This document shows, one piece after another, positions 1-11,090 of a stretch of DNA of 64,000 nucleotides. Every line of letters begins with the position of its first letter. Positions within the stretch are counted from its first letter, which is position 1. The DNA comes from Siderastrea radians (Eukaryota; Cnidaria; Anthozoa; Scleractinia; Rhizangiidae): contig OZ024894.1 in the NCBI GenBank assembly GCA_964017195.1, forward strand, positions 4,172,847-4,236,846, given 5' to 3'. Under the pieces are notes generated by a model that saw only the letters and a list, made by a program, of their open reading frames with translations, ran no database searches and was not told where the DNA came from. A program made the translations under genes and the position numbers.

Positions 1-1150
1 AAAACGGCCTCGCGGCACGGCTCGTTCGAAATGGCTCTGTCACTGCATGAAATAACAAATATAAGGTGGTATAATGCGTCCGTATACATAACGTATACGG
101 AAAGAGATACTGAAGTATAAGGACATCGATGTATAAGGACTGTGCAATGAACAGTATACGCTTGATTCCTTACACTAGTGTATACTACAGCTTACACATA
201 ACCGTACACTAAGTGTTAGGGCATCGTATATTCCTTGTTTTACCAAGTGTCTAAACCTTTTAATTCACCAGTCTACTATTGATAAATATAATTTAGACGT
301 GGTAAATTACTGAATGGTATTTTTCGCTATAACTTTTGTGATTGTTTTGTCCGGACACAAGGGCATACTGTTTCGTACACCCTTGTATCCTGCAAATTCC
401 CTCCTTTGACAAGCATTATAATGCAGGAAATTTACGGCGAATCTGGGGCTACTGAACATATTTTTACCCTTAAACGCAACCGAAGCCTATTTTTTTCTGT
501 AACATTTTTGACAATTCTGTCCGGTCACAAGTGTATACCAGAGTATTTACTAGGCACCTTTAACGTTCTTTACGCATCTTTACCCACAGCTCTTTGCGTT
601 CTTTACGATTATTTATTCTTCTTTACACGCAATTCCTAGATATAATTTCCACTGAATAAATTGTTTGCGGAAGAACAAAAAGAAATAAAACATTTCCGCC
701 CTTACGCTCGTCAACGATTTTCCTGCTGTATTTTGACCGACTTTGCTGTGAACATCTACAGTAACTTTACGCCTCTTTATATCTGTTTACGCGTCTTTAC
801 GCACTTCTCTGTACGTTCGTTACGATTCGTTAACCTTCTTTACGTGTAATTTATCTTCTAACGTAGAAAACATCAAGAAAAGCGTTGATTTTTTTTGCAA
901 ATGCAAGCCGTACGTACTGTAGTTCATGTGCTGCCTTTTCTTTTCTTGTTTACACAGGTAAATTTGCGTCTGTATCCACTCAGAAAGTACTTTTATCCGA
1001 GCCACTATCCTTCCTTTTGAAAAGTATTCAGGGCTTTTTGTGTGTGCAAGTATTAAACTAGTCAGGGAGAAAGTGAGTTCCTTTGAATCTGTGCGTAAAC
1101 GCCTTGAACTGCGCATAATGGCAAAAAAATGCGTTGAATCCGTAAAAAAG
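1..1150. other. No gene recognised; TTTACG-rich degenerate repeats
   Basis: The short open frames here are not convincing. Between about 560 and 850 the sequence repeats a loose CTTTACGC/TCTTTACG theme, and 80-240 repeats GTATAC/GTATAAGG words. I see no exon with splice signals. Confidence 0.5.
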
Positions 1151-1290
1151 TACAGCGGAACCTCGATTTAACGAAGTACCATGGGACTCGGGAAATTGGT
1201 TCGGTATATTGAGGTTTTGTTATATCGAGGTTCTTTTCCATACATTACACTATTACTGGGCTGAAAAATATCGTTTATACCGAGGACTTC
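1151..1290. mobile_element. pogo/Tigger-like TIR fragment
   Basis: Begins TACAGCGGAACCTCGATTTA, followed by internal complementary pieces (cctcgattt / atatcgagg). This is the usual start of pogo-type Tc1/mariner inverted repeats (TA then CAG..GAACCTCG). I could not find the matching right end, so this is a fragment or solo end. Confidence 0.45.
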
Positions 1291-1417
1291 GTTACAGCCG
1301 TTCCACTGTATGCTTTCTTCCATTCCCCACAGCGCGCCTTCATGGGAACGGGAAACGAGGTGACACGGTGGATTTGATCAGCGGTTTCCGTGTTAGCGTC
1401 AATTGTAGCGTCCATTT

Positions 1418-3159
1418 CAGGAGGGAGTGATAAACTTAGGTCTGGGCACTAGTGCCGGTATTGGCGAACGAAAATCCGAGGTGTCGGGCCATCGTGACGT
1501 CACAAATAAGTCAGTCCGGGAAATTCAAAGGAAAGTTAACAAATGGCTTCCTTGCAAATGTTTACCGTCCAGTTTCTGCAAAAGAACAGATCAAAACGAT
1601 GAAAGAAGAAAAGGTATGCTGCATGCTATAACATAAAAAGTATTCTTAATGCAATTTGGTCCTCAAAACAAAATAACAAATTGGCGATAAGACTCAAAAA
1701 TTTCACGAACGCTTTGGTCGATCGATTGAAATCGTGATCAAGATCACCTTTCAGAAGCTGTATCTCACAAACCCTAAGGTGTGTCGCTTGGAGACAAAAA
1801 CATAACTTTTATATGTATAAACTCTTTCCAATTTTAGGAAAGTAAATTTTCCTAACCATTTCATTAAAATGATCAGTGGCTTTAAACATCATTAAAATGC
1901 GGAGAAGAATACTCCAATGCAAAGAAACGTTTACTGTGAATTCATGTGCTTGCTTCAAAGTTAATAATAGGCCACAGCAATTGCTTACTTTGCTAAACTA
2001 TCTAGTAAAAAACGACAAAGACGACAACATTTGCTCGCGGCGAAGAAAAACAGCTGACGCGCCGGCTTTCCGGCCAAATTTGTGCTGATGACTGATTGTA
2101 CTCCTATTGAATAATTATAAAAAACACAGTCTTTCAAAACCGCAAACTTTCTCAGGTTACTGATGTTAAGGGATTAACAAGGTTCTCTCTTTACTAGAAT
2201 GGTCCTCAGTTTGACTGTTTTAAAATTAATTAATCTTTGAAAATCAAATGACAGGACCAATTCAATTTATTTGCGAAACGGTCATCTTGATCGTCAGTTG
2301 TGGATCAAGTAGACGGTCAGACTCTTTCTAAAACATTGTGCAACCTCGACAGCAAATCTAGAGGAAACTGGAGGTATTGAGAATAAATCACTGAATCACT
2401 GATCCAGATGGGACAGAACCAGATCAGCGAAAACTTGTTTCCTCGGACGTCCGCATAATTTGCGAGCTGATTCAGATTTTTATGTTGTTCTGCAAAACTG
2501 TAGTTTACACGGGTTAAATGAGGTGGCAAAAATTTATTAAGTTCGATTACTCTTTCCCTAGCAATTAAATATCACTATTCTTCCCTTATACAGAACATGG
2601 AAGCAAATACTGTAAGAAAAGTTAACGTTTAAGTGCTAAACATACTCTTCTAGGTTCGCCTTCTATTATACTAGTCTTATACTCAGCTAAACAAACGGAC
2701 TGATCATTTTTTAGGTAAATACTATACCACTTGTTTTAACTTGGGTACTTTTGTTAAACTATAGGCTAGTCCGTAGCCAAGTTTCAAGTTTCCCTGTGGT
2801 ATATAACTGAAATAAACACAATTTTTCGGACGCGGACAATAACAATTTTCCCGCATAATTCTTCGATCGCGGAGAGTAAACATGACTCTTAAAACATTAT
2901 TTAAGTGTGATTTTAACTTTAAGACAAAGAACCACTTACCTATATCGAAAAAAAGGATGACTAAAATTCCATTTCCCAAGAAAACAAGCTTAGCTGAAAG
3001 CTTAATAGCACAAAAAATACGTTTGTAACCCGAACTCTAACATCAGTTTGAGAGCGCCATTTTTGAAGACTCGGCAAACTCGCGCGCTTTTCACGTCGTG
3101 ACGTCACGATGGCCAGACACCTCGAACCAGCCGAGCGGCGAGTTCATCACTCCCTCCTG
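1418..3159. mobile_element. Non-autonomous Mutator-like (MULE) element, 1742 bp
   Basis: The ends are inverted repeats, CAGGAGGGAGTGAT at the left and ATCACTCCCTCCTG at the right. A second inverted block includes GTGACGTCACGATGGCC near 3098 and its complement near 1490. The element is flanked by an exact 9-bp direct repeat CGTCCATTT at 1409-1417 and 3160-3168. A 9-bp target duplication is the signature of Mutator-like transposons. No transposase is visible inside, only short unconvincing frames, so it is non-autonomous. Class assignment rests on the duplication length alone. Confidence 0.75.
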
Positions 3160-3168
3160 CGTCCATTT

Positions 3169-3856
3169 TGAAATTACGCGAATGTGTGATATTTGTCCAA
3201 CGTCCTCAAAAGGTAACAGGAATTTTCTCCATTTTATATCTGGAATATTGCGCTAGATGGCCTTCGAAGACAACAAAAAGTTTCTTTCCAAAATATTGGT
3301 GATCTTCGAACTGTTATAACTTATTGATGGCACAAAGCTTCGTAGAAGGACTATGGCTCAGGCAAAATGAAATCCACATGACGCCGTGATGTGGTGACTA
3401 TGAGAATTCATGGAATGAAAAGGCGGGATATTTGAACTTGAAGACGCTTCAATGGGGCTGGCAAAGCTTTTCTGTCCTATGTTGAGTTGGATTTCCTCGC
3501 TGGCTGAAAGTAAATACAGATTACCGAGGTAGGCCGTCTTTGTTTCAAACAAAATCAGTAAATGGAGAACCATGATGTGTCACTGGCTTGGAAGGTTTCA
3601 GTTTTGTCAACGAACTTCACCCAACGCCTTTACTCCCAAAAATACGCAGATTTTAAACTAAGAAGGTTTTCGAAGTTCAATTTTGCAATCAAGTATTTTT
3701 AAAAAATCGGGCTAATTATATCTATAAATGTACCTATAGCTAGCTCAAGATAAGACTCTGCTAGCTAGAGAAAGGTTCACGGTGAAACTAAGAAAACCGC
3801 GAACGGTGGAAATATTTCAGAGATGTTCACTGTGTTTTGCCCAACCACCTGTGTAC
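3169..3856. other. No gene recognised
   Basis: Spacer between two transposable elements; no exon or repeat could be supported. Confidence 0.4.
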
Positions 3857-4289
3857 GGTGGCCCACAACTGTCACATCAAAACAAAATGCTCACATCAAA
3901 TTCAAATTGCTCACAGCGAAAAACGAGGACTGTGGACTGTGGACTGTGGACTTAGGAATGCAGACTGCAGACTAAGGGTAAAATTCAGAATGGAGACCGC
4001 AGACTAGGGATAAAATGCAGAATGAAGTCTGCAGACTGCAGACCAGGGGGAAAATGAGAGAAAAGACAACCAGAAAAATGTCTGCGCTCGTAGAAGTTCG
4101 TAGCAATCTACTTAAATCTATTTAATATGGTCAAAATGTTTGCATTTTTTTCGTGTTGTAATGGGAAAGTTTGTTTACTAATTGAGGAGTAATTTCAGTT
4201 TTTACACCAAGGACCTGCTGGAATACGTTGCTCATGAAAGAGTTTTGCTTCAACTTCAAGCCGTAGATTGTTCAGAATTTGATCGGACA

Positions 4290-5647
4290 TAACCTGCGAT
4301 CAGGCCGAATTTTAGCATCGCTCTCATATTCTCTTACGTGGGTCGCTCGCTAAAATAGGGCCTGATACAATCTCTCACAAGACTTCGTGTCGGCGGCCAA
4401 ATTTTGGCCGCGGGAATCTCGCAATCTGATTGGCCCTTTAACAATAGAGCTGTCAACGGAAGTAAATTGTCTACGAGACTTGCTCACAATTTTCAATCCG
4501 ACCGCCATGGCCAAGGAACAAGTCTGCCGAGGTAAACGTGTCGCTCAAAGATATTCTCGTCGTTCTAGGAGAATTGTCATCATTTCTTTCTCTCCTGAGA
4601 ATGGCGTCCGGTTTGCCGCAAGCTGTCTCTCACTCGGAGCAGAGAAGTACAGCAACAGTGAAGTATGTATCCCGTTTTATCACATCGTGTCTCCAAATTT
4701 TCATTTGAAGGCTTTCAGCTAGTATTGAAAATATAAGCAGAGTAGTGGTTGTTTCCGCGTTTTACGAAACAAAACGAACAGCAAGTACCTTTCGCCAAGA
4801 GTGACCAACAAGTCAACCGATAATTCCGTAAACTTAACGATAAGCTGATGTTTAGTGAGAGCCGCACTCAGCGAGATGCTGTATTTATTTTTACCTAAGT
4901 AATAAAGACTTTCAGTTTATTCATTCAGTGTTACACTTGTAATAATGTCGTTTTAATGACCTCTGACATTGATATCAAAGGATCTGACTAGGCTTATAAT
5001 AAATGTTTTTCGTTTTAAAATTCGCTGCTGTTTAGAGATGAAATTCGCTGGTAATCTCAAATATTTATCACTTCTGGAACTAAATTAAATTACAAAACAC
5101 TCGTTTGTTTATAAACGGTTTTATTGATATCTTTTTCGAAACTGAAGGTATTTCTCTTAATTTCCCAAGGTATTTTACGCAGAAAATCGGTGACAAATGC
5201 GTAGAGAATATTTCCGGATACCACCTGAAATGAGAAAGGATTCAAACATGCAGCATATTTTGGTACATGACAACCTCGTCGTGTTCTGAATTTTCATTCA
5301 GTTTCAGCTCAGACAGAGCAACTATGAACAATACCGGAGCGCGTACCTTCAAGTTGTAAATTTGAACGCTAGTGCCAAGATTTATCGTAGCCTGTGATTT
5401 TCTTATTTTTGCCGACATTTGAGGACTTTTTGCGAATGCCATTACATACACATATGGGAAATTTGCATACCGAGGAGCGTGCAAGCAAAACAAATTTTGA
5501 TTGGCCGTTTTGTTGAATGTCAATCAATCAAAAAAGTGGGCGGCAGACGTTCCGTAGAAGAATTGTATCAGGCCCTATTTTTCGTTTCGCCCTTCCCACC
5601 GGAATGTTTCACCGAGCGAAACGAAAATAGAGCCTGATCGCAGGTTA
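4290..5647. mobile_element. Nested Mutator-like element with perfect TIR and 9-bp TSD
   Basis: Starts TAACCTGCGATCAGGC and ends with its exact complement. It is flanked by GATCGGACA at 4281-4289 and 5648-5656, a 9-bp direct repeat. Subterminal inverted motifs (AGGGCCTGATACAAT and complement) lie near 4357 and 5560. It interrupts the left arm of the surrounding foldback element, so it is the younger insertion. A 111-codon frame at 4387-4722 is open but unrecognised and may be non-coding. Confidence 0.82.
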
Positions 5648-6069
5648 GATCGGACAAGGCAAAACAACCTGTGTGTGATAAACGAATAAGTTCGGACGGG
5701 AGTAAATGTAGAGCTAATTATTTCATTAAGCGAAACCTGTAGTGTTCCAAAGGATCGCTTTTTACGAATGAACTTTATTTGTGAACTAGCTGAGGTCGCC
5801 AGCTACATGTAGTTCCCGGTCGGTCACCCATCCAAGTACAACTTCGCTCATCGTAAGGACAGAAGAACTTATGGTACCTTGATCATGGACTGGTATCTAA
5901 GAATTCAATTACTTAAAATGTTTACCTCTTGCTTTCCACTTTCATCTTTTTCCTGATTTTTTAAAATGCATATTGTACTGAAAAAAATTTGTGTGAGAGA
6001 TAACGGAGTGAAACATCTACCATAATCAAAACATTCTCTCAACGGAATTAGTGCTTAGATGGGTGACCA

Positions 6070-6323
6070 CCCTACCCTGGGTGCCAGAGGCTTTTCTTGC
6101 GCGGTTCCCGGTTGCAGCTTATGTTCTCTATTGTGACCCGCGCGAGACATCTGCTGTGATTTGTTTAAACGTAATAGGATAAAAAAAGATCAAAGTTCAA
6201 CGAGAACATTAAATCAAAGCGCTCTGGCTCAGAGGTTTTTTCTCCCGACAAGCCACTCGTTGCTTCGGCCTTCGGCCGATTTCTCCCAACATTAGCAAGA
6301 AAAAACCTCTGGTACCCAGGGTA
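6070..6323. mobile_element. Small MITE (CCCTGGGTACCAGAGG TIR)
   Basis: Left end TACCCTGGGTGCCAGAGGC and right end CCTCTGGTACCCAGGGTA form imperfect inverted repeats about 250 bp apart, inside the loop of the foldback element. The target duplication is uncertain. Confidence 0.6.
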
Positions 6324-6889
6324 TGACCCCCCGGGAACTACATGTATCCAGTGGATTTTGACTTTTACCTCTGTCAGCTAGTTCGCAAATGAAGTTCATT
6401 CGTAGAAAAGCGATCTTTTGGAACACGACAGGTTCTGATCTAGCTCTACATTTATTCCCGTCCAAGTTTATTCGCTTATTACACACAGGTTGTTTTGCGT
6501 AGTGGATCAATCTACGGCTTGGAGTTGAAGCAAAACTCTTATATGAACAACGTATTCCAGAGAATCATTGGTGGAAAAACTATTCTACATCTCAATTGGT
6601 AAACAAACTTTCCTATCAGAACATGAAAAAAAACGCAAACATTTTCACCAGATTTTAATGGATTTCTACGAACCTCTACTAGCGCAGACGTATTTCCGGT
6701 TGTCTTTTCTTTCATTTTCCCCCTGGTCTGCAGTCTGCAGTCTGCAGACTTCATTCTGCATTTTACCGCTAGTCTGCAGTCTCCATTCTGAATTTTACCC
6801 TTAGTCTGCAGTCTGCCTTTTACCCTCAGTCTGCTTTTTCCCCTGCTCCGCAGTCCGCAGTCCGCAGTCCTCGTTTTACACTGACCTTA

Positions 6890-7125
6890 TTTGTGTTTGC
6901 TGTAAGCGATTTGTATTTGATGTGAACGATTTGTATTATTATTTTGATGTAAACGATTTGTAATTTGCTGTGAGCAATTTGAATTTACTGTGAGTGATTT
7001 TTAATTTGCTGTGAGTGATTTGAATTTGATGTGAGTGATTTGAATTTGCTGTGAGTGATTTTTAATTTGCTATGAGTGAATTGAATTTGATGTGAGTGAT
7101 TTGAATTTGATGTGGGCATTTTGTT
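6890..7125. repeat. ~22-bp tandem repeat, TTTGATGTGAGTGATTTGAA type
   Basis: About ten degenerate units of TTTG(A/C)TGTGAGTGATTTGAA follow one another in the right arm of the foldback element. The left arm (3880-3910) has only one or two units, so the tract expanded on one side. Confidence 0.8.
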
Positions 7126-7512
7126 TTGATGTGACAGTTGTGGGCCACCATGCCTGTGAGATCTTGAAGCTGCAGAAAATGAATGGTTTTCTATCAGTCA
7201 AAGAACAACTGCTTTGTGGCTCGTTTTTTAAACACATTCATCACACAAGCAAACAAATGCTCGTGAGATTACATGTATGTAGTTCCACAAACATATCCAT
7301 AGCCACCCCGTGGATGGTCACTGGAAATTCTGGGGGGGGGGGGGGTATCAAAAGCCAAACTTTTAAAGTTAAAGTGGAATTTCCTGAAGAGTGGGGGTTC
7401 GAACCGAAAAACCCTCCGTGAAAAGGGTATGGATATTTTCTGGAACCACACTTTTCACGTGTGCTTGTAGTTGTTGTATTTATGTCAAGTGAAATTATAA
7501 GCTGCTGGACTA

Positions 7513-7670
7513 CAGTGAAACCTGTATTTAGCATACCCCATATTAAGGGGACACCCTGTATTGAGCAGACATGAGCGTCAGTGTAAAAGAAACCTGTATT
7601 TAGCGGACATCTCTATTAAGCGGACACTAGCGAGAGTCCTGTTGGTGTCCGCTTCATACAGGTTTCATTG
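7513..7670. mobile_element. pogo-like MITE, 158 bp (copy 1)
   Basis: CAGTGAAACCTGTATTTAGC at the left and GTATGAAGCGGAC-type complement ending TTTCATTG at the right form TIRs flanked by TA. The TA duplication and CAGTGAAACC end fit Tc1/mariner-pogo type elements. No coding sequence. Confidence 0.7.
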
Positions 7671-7865
7671 TAATTCAACCATGTGGAACCATCAAGTTGT
7701 CTTCTAGATTAATTTTATTCTCTTTACTTGCTCAAACCTTTTTTCACTTCTGTGGTATATGTGACTCTGAAATAGGAAGTAATGGCAATGGAACCACACT
7801 TTTCACGTGTGCTTGTAGTTGTTGTATTTATGTTAAGTGAAATTACAGTATAAGCTGCTGGACTA

Positions 7866-8023
7866 CAGTGAAACCTGTATTTAGCATACCCGATATTAAG
7901 CGGACACCCCGCATTAAGCAGACATGAGCGTCAGTGCAAAACAAACCTATATTCAGGGGACACCTCTATTAAGCAGACACTAGCGGGAGTCCTGTTGGTG
8001 TCCGCCTCATACAGGTTTCACTG
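7866..8023. mobile_element. pogo-like MITE, 158 bp (copy 2)
   Basis: Second copy of the same MITE in the downstream half of the tandem duplication, flanked by TA at 7864-7865 and 8024-8025. Confidence 0.7.
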
Positions 8024-8353
8024 TAATTCAACCTTGTTGAACCATCAAGTTGTCTTCTTTATTAATTTTATTCTCTTTAATTGCTCAAACCTATCTTACA
8101 CTTGTGTGGTGTATGTGACTCGGAAATAGGAAGTAATGGCAATTAGTTAAAAAAATGTCATTGAGATAAAAATAAGGAGATACAGAACAGGAACCAGAGT
8201 TATTCTGTAACTGATACAATGCAATACAATACTTTATTGACACTCCCCTGGTGGGGCTTTTCAGTGACAATATAAGATAAAAGAAATCTAATTTAAAAAC
8301 AGTTAACAATTCATTTAAAAAGGTGAAAATGATGAAACCGTTAATTTACTGCA

Positions 8354-8488
8354 GTTTCAAGATTGGCCACCATAAAGAGATTGAAAGCTAACATTCCGAG
8401 CGTTAGCCCTTCGTCAGAGCGAATCGATTCACTTGAACGCTTGAAACGTCAGCTTTCAATCTCTGTAAGGTGACCAATCTACCTTATC
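8354..8488. repeat. Imperfect palindrome, ~55-bp arms
   Basis: ATTGGCCACCATAAAGAGAT on the left pairs with ATCTCTGTAAGGTGACCAAT on the right, and the inner parts (GATTGAAAGCTAAC / GTCAGCTTTCAATC; CGAGCGTTAG / CGCTTGAAACG) also pair with mismatches. It looks like a dispersed repeat folded back on itself. Confidence 0.7.
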
Positions 8489-8525
8489 AACTTCAGTTGA
8501 TAAATCCAAAATTTTGTTTCACGTC

Positions 8526-8561
<36 letters not shown>

Positions 8562-10030
8562 ACCCCCTTGTTTGTTTGTCTTTTTAGAAAGCCTGACCCT
8601 TGCAGCAATGTTCTGAATCAATCAATGAGGAATCTTTCTTAAGGGACAGTAACTGTTGCCTCATGATTATTAAAATCCTAAAAGTAGGTTGTAAGTTTGC
8701 ATTGAGTCAATCAAAATTTCCAAAGAGTTGAATCATATCCATAAATACCTTTTTTCTTGTTGCACTTATTCATGGACTGTTTGGTTCTACAATAATGTGA
8801 AATTGACCGAGGGGCAGAGAAACTTTTAAGATTTCAATATTTATTGTTTCATGTGAATTATAGGGGTTTGGGGGGGGAGACTTGTTAATAATTTATTCAT
8901 CAAATTCTGCCTGGTATTTTCACCTGGGTTACAGTATGTTAAACTTCAGTTTCAAAAACTTTATGACAGGGCAGTTGGAGAGGGAAAAATAAAAATGATG
9001 TGAAAAACCACATATGGAATGCAATGTTAGTTCATTTAGGCCATTTTATATTTCAATTTGTCTCAAGACTGGGGTTAACATGTGCTTTAAGTGACCAATT
9101 AAAGATCCATGTAAACCTACAGAATGTAATTTCTTTGCTATGGCACGACACTTACACATCACCCATCACACTGCGCACTTGGGCTTCCTATGGTATGCAT
9201 TGCGCGATTGTACCTCATTACTCCTGGTTTATACAACACTTAAAGCAAAAAGACCCCAAGACCTGTGAAAACCAATATTATTCAGCCTTGCTCTGGTCAA
9301 AACCTTAATGGAACCCATGCATACTACAACTTTGCATAATAAAGACTTGGTGGTAACTGGATATCTGACTAAAATTTTGTGGTTAACATTAAGTCCTGTG
9401 GTGCGGCTGAGTCATACTGGTGTGATTGACTTACATACCAGTCTGTCACAGGTTTGACTCATAAAGGTCTCATGCAGTAACTGTGCATTTTGACTTTTAC
9501 ATGGGTCTGTCCAGCCTTGACTTCGTCTTATGAAGGCTACGACAAAAACCTCAAAACTCCCCAAAAACGATGAAATAGCCCAAAAGGACAACAGAAATCA
9601 CGAAAGGTGAGTACATTTTCTTTATTTTATTGAAAAGAAGGTAAAATTTTATTTCGTCGAGCGCTTTTATTCCACGTTATTTTAAACTCCATACAAAGTC
9701 TTATAGAGCGCTCAAATTTCCAACGGCCTAAATTGTAACACAACACCGCGCACTTCAACTAGTCACGTACCACTCGATACGCTTACATAAATCACTCATA
9801 CGCTTACATAAATCATTTATTTGATCGATTTCTCGAATCGTGAGTTTGGGACGCCTGTGAATATACATCTTCTTTTAGCCAGTCTTGTGGGATTTCTTGT
9901 TGATTTATAAATACATCCTCTGTTGGGCAGTCTTGTGAGATCGCTTGTTGATCTGTAGAGACATCCATAGCAAGATACATTGGAAGAGATATTTGTTTAA
10001 TAGGGTGTTCTTTTTCTGTGAAGCGGAACA
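8489..10030. other. No gene recognised
   Basis: A 102-codon frame at 9000-9308 has no recognisable domain. I see no splice-bounded exon or transposon end in this stretch. Confidence 0.4.
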
Positions 10031-10032
10031 CA

Positions 10033-10183
10033 TACCGAAAGGTGACGGCAATTCCGAAGGGTGCCGGAAATTCTGAAAGGTGCTATTAAATTCGAAAAGT
10101 TTTTTTAATTCCGAAAGGTGCTGATTTCTGTCTGACTTTTTTTTCTCGCACCCTTCAGAATGTCCGACACCTTTCGGAATGCC
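10033..10183. repeat. CCGAAAGGTG repeat cluster with inverted copies
   Basis: Four direct variants of TTCCGAAAGGTGC occur between 10033 and 10120, followed by inverted copies CACCCTTCAGAAT and CACCTTTCGGAAT at 10149-10180. Together they form a small foldback repeat just left of the Polinton genes. Confidence 0.65.
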
Positions 10184-10606
10184 TCTCACTCACGTGCGCT
10201 ATCACGCTTTGTCTCACGTGTTTTTTATTTTTAGTCTAACATTGACACTGGATTATGTAATATGACGTGGAGCTCAGGTGCTTGCAGCCAATCAAAAGAG
10301 TCACATTTTTTGTAACGTTTCAGTCAAAATTTTATTGTGACTCTGTCGGTGAAGTTGCCAACTTAGAGATGAAAATCGTATTATGGAACCACATCTTGGC
10401 CTGAAATGGGGTAACCATCTTTATCACGAGTTGGTAACAATATTTTTGAAACACATTCACGAGTAATAAATCTTATTTGCAAAATTTCGGGGGGTGTGAG
10501 AAGCTCAACAAGGTGATAGCAAATAGCTTGCAAAGTTGCAATCATTTTGTAAGCATATAATTATTATAATTACTATGAAAATCTACAATTGAGCGAATGT
10601 TTTTTC
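10184..10606. other. Left flank of the Polinton genes; no terminal repeat seen
   Basis: No match to the palindromic sequence at the element's right side (31047-31228) was found by eye. The left boundary of the Polinton is therefore not fixed. Confidence 0.4.
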
Positions 10607-11065
10607 CTACTTGTTTGAAATAGATAGTGGAATCTCCGTACAATGATCAGTGACGAAATTATCTATCATTTTCAATCTATCAAGAAAGACCTCGTCGAAA
10701 TCTTCGCCTCTGAGGTGAAAGCGAATCTCATCAAGGATTTTTTGGTATTCGATACGAGCAAAATTTGCTTGTTCTGTTTTCTTATCGTATTTCGTAAGGC
10801 TTGCCACTGCTTTTAAAGTAAGACCAACACCAGTTAAAGTTGCTATGACAATAGGGTTCAACGTAATTCTTCCGGCTACTGCGGCACTAATAATTAACTT
10901 ACCAGCTGAAAGATTACAAACAAAATTTTTTCTTCGAAAACCGCGGTACAACTTTTCATAGCCATAATGTTTCTTGTGGTAATAAGCATATAAATCTTTC
11001 AGAAGTTTAACCTTCTCTTCAGAACGTGTTTGGTCGATATGGCTGAATTCGAAAATGTCCCGCAT
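10607..11065 (-). CDS. Polinton hypothetical protein, 152 aa, hydrophobic centre
   Basis: An intact frame of 152 codons. The N-terminal third is charged and rich in Tyr/Lys (residues about 15-48). Residues about 50-90 are a long small-residue hydrophobic stretch (AGKLIISAAVAGRITLNPIV and onward) that could be one or two membrane or membrane-active helices. The C-terminal third is an acidic helix-like segment. A TATATAAT box lies 6-13 nt upstream of the ATG on the coding strand (complement of 11071-11078), as in other genes of this element. It follows the fibre gene on the same strand. I do not recognise a family; a membrane-interacting virion or lysis-like protein is only a guess. Confidence 0.7.
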   Translation of the reverse strand: MRDIFEFSHIDQTRSEEKVKLLKDLYAYYHKKHYGYEKLYRGFRRKNFVCNLSAGKLIISAAVAGRITLNPIVIATLTGVGLTLKAVASLTKYDKKTEQANFARIEYQKILDEIRFHLRGEDFDEVFLDRLKMIDNFVTDHCTEIPLSISNK

Positions 11066-11090
11066 TGTGCTATATAATATGAAAAAATGT

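Larger units (their letters stand above)
3857..7149. mobile_element. Large foldback DNA element with long inverted arms
   Basis: The outer ends are complementary (GGTGGCCCACAACTGTCACA at 3857; its complement ends at 7149). Complementarity continues inward over several hundred bases: TGCAGACTGCAG-type subterminal repeats at 3925-4050 against 6725-6870, then a block near 4210-4275 matching 6515-6550, then 5660-5830 matching 6340-6510. The left arm is split by a nested Mutator-like element and the centre holds a MITE. No transposase is seen. The target duplication could not be resolved. Confidence 0.7.
7441..8142. repeat. Tandem duplication of a ~350-bp segment
   Basis: Unit 1 (7441-7788) and unit 2 (7789-8142) both begin TGGAACCACACTTTTCACG and end AGGAAGTAATGGCAA. 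They differ by scattered substitutions and a small insertion. Each copy carries one pogo-like MITE, so duplication followed the MITE insertion. Confidence 0.85.

Noticed and set aside
8354..8488. Hammerhead ribozyme candidate (CTGACGA...GAAAC words)
   Set aside because: On the minus strand CTGACGA is followed by GGAATG instead of GAAAC, and on the plus strand GAAACGTC lacks an upstream CUGANGA. The core is not complete in this copy.
10607..11065. Toxin or lysis gene
   Set aside because: A hydrophobic centre alone is not enough evidence for such a role.
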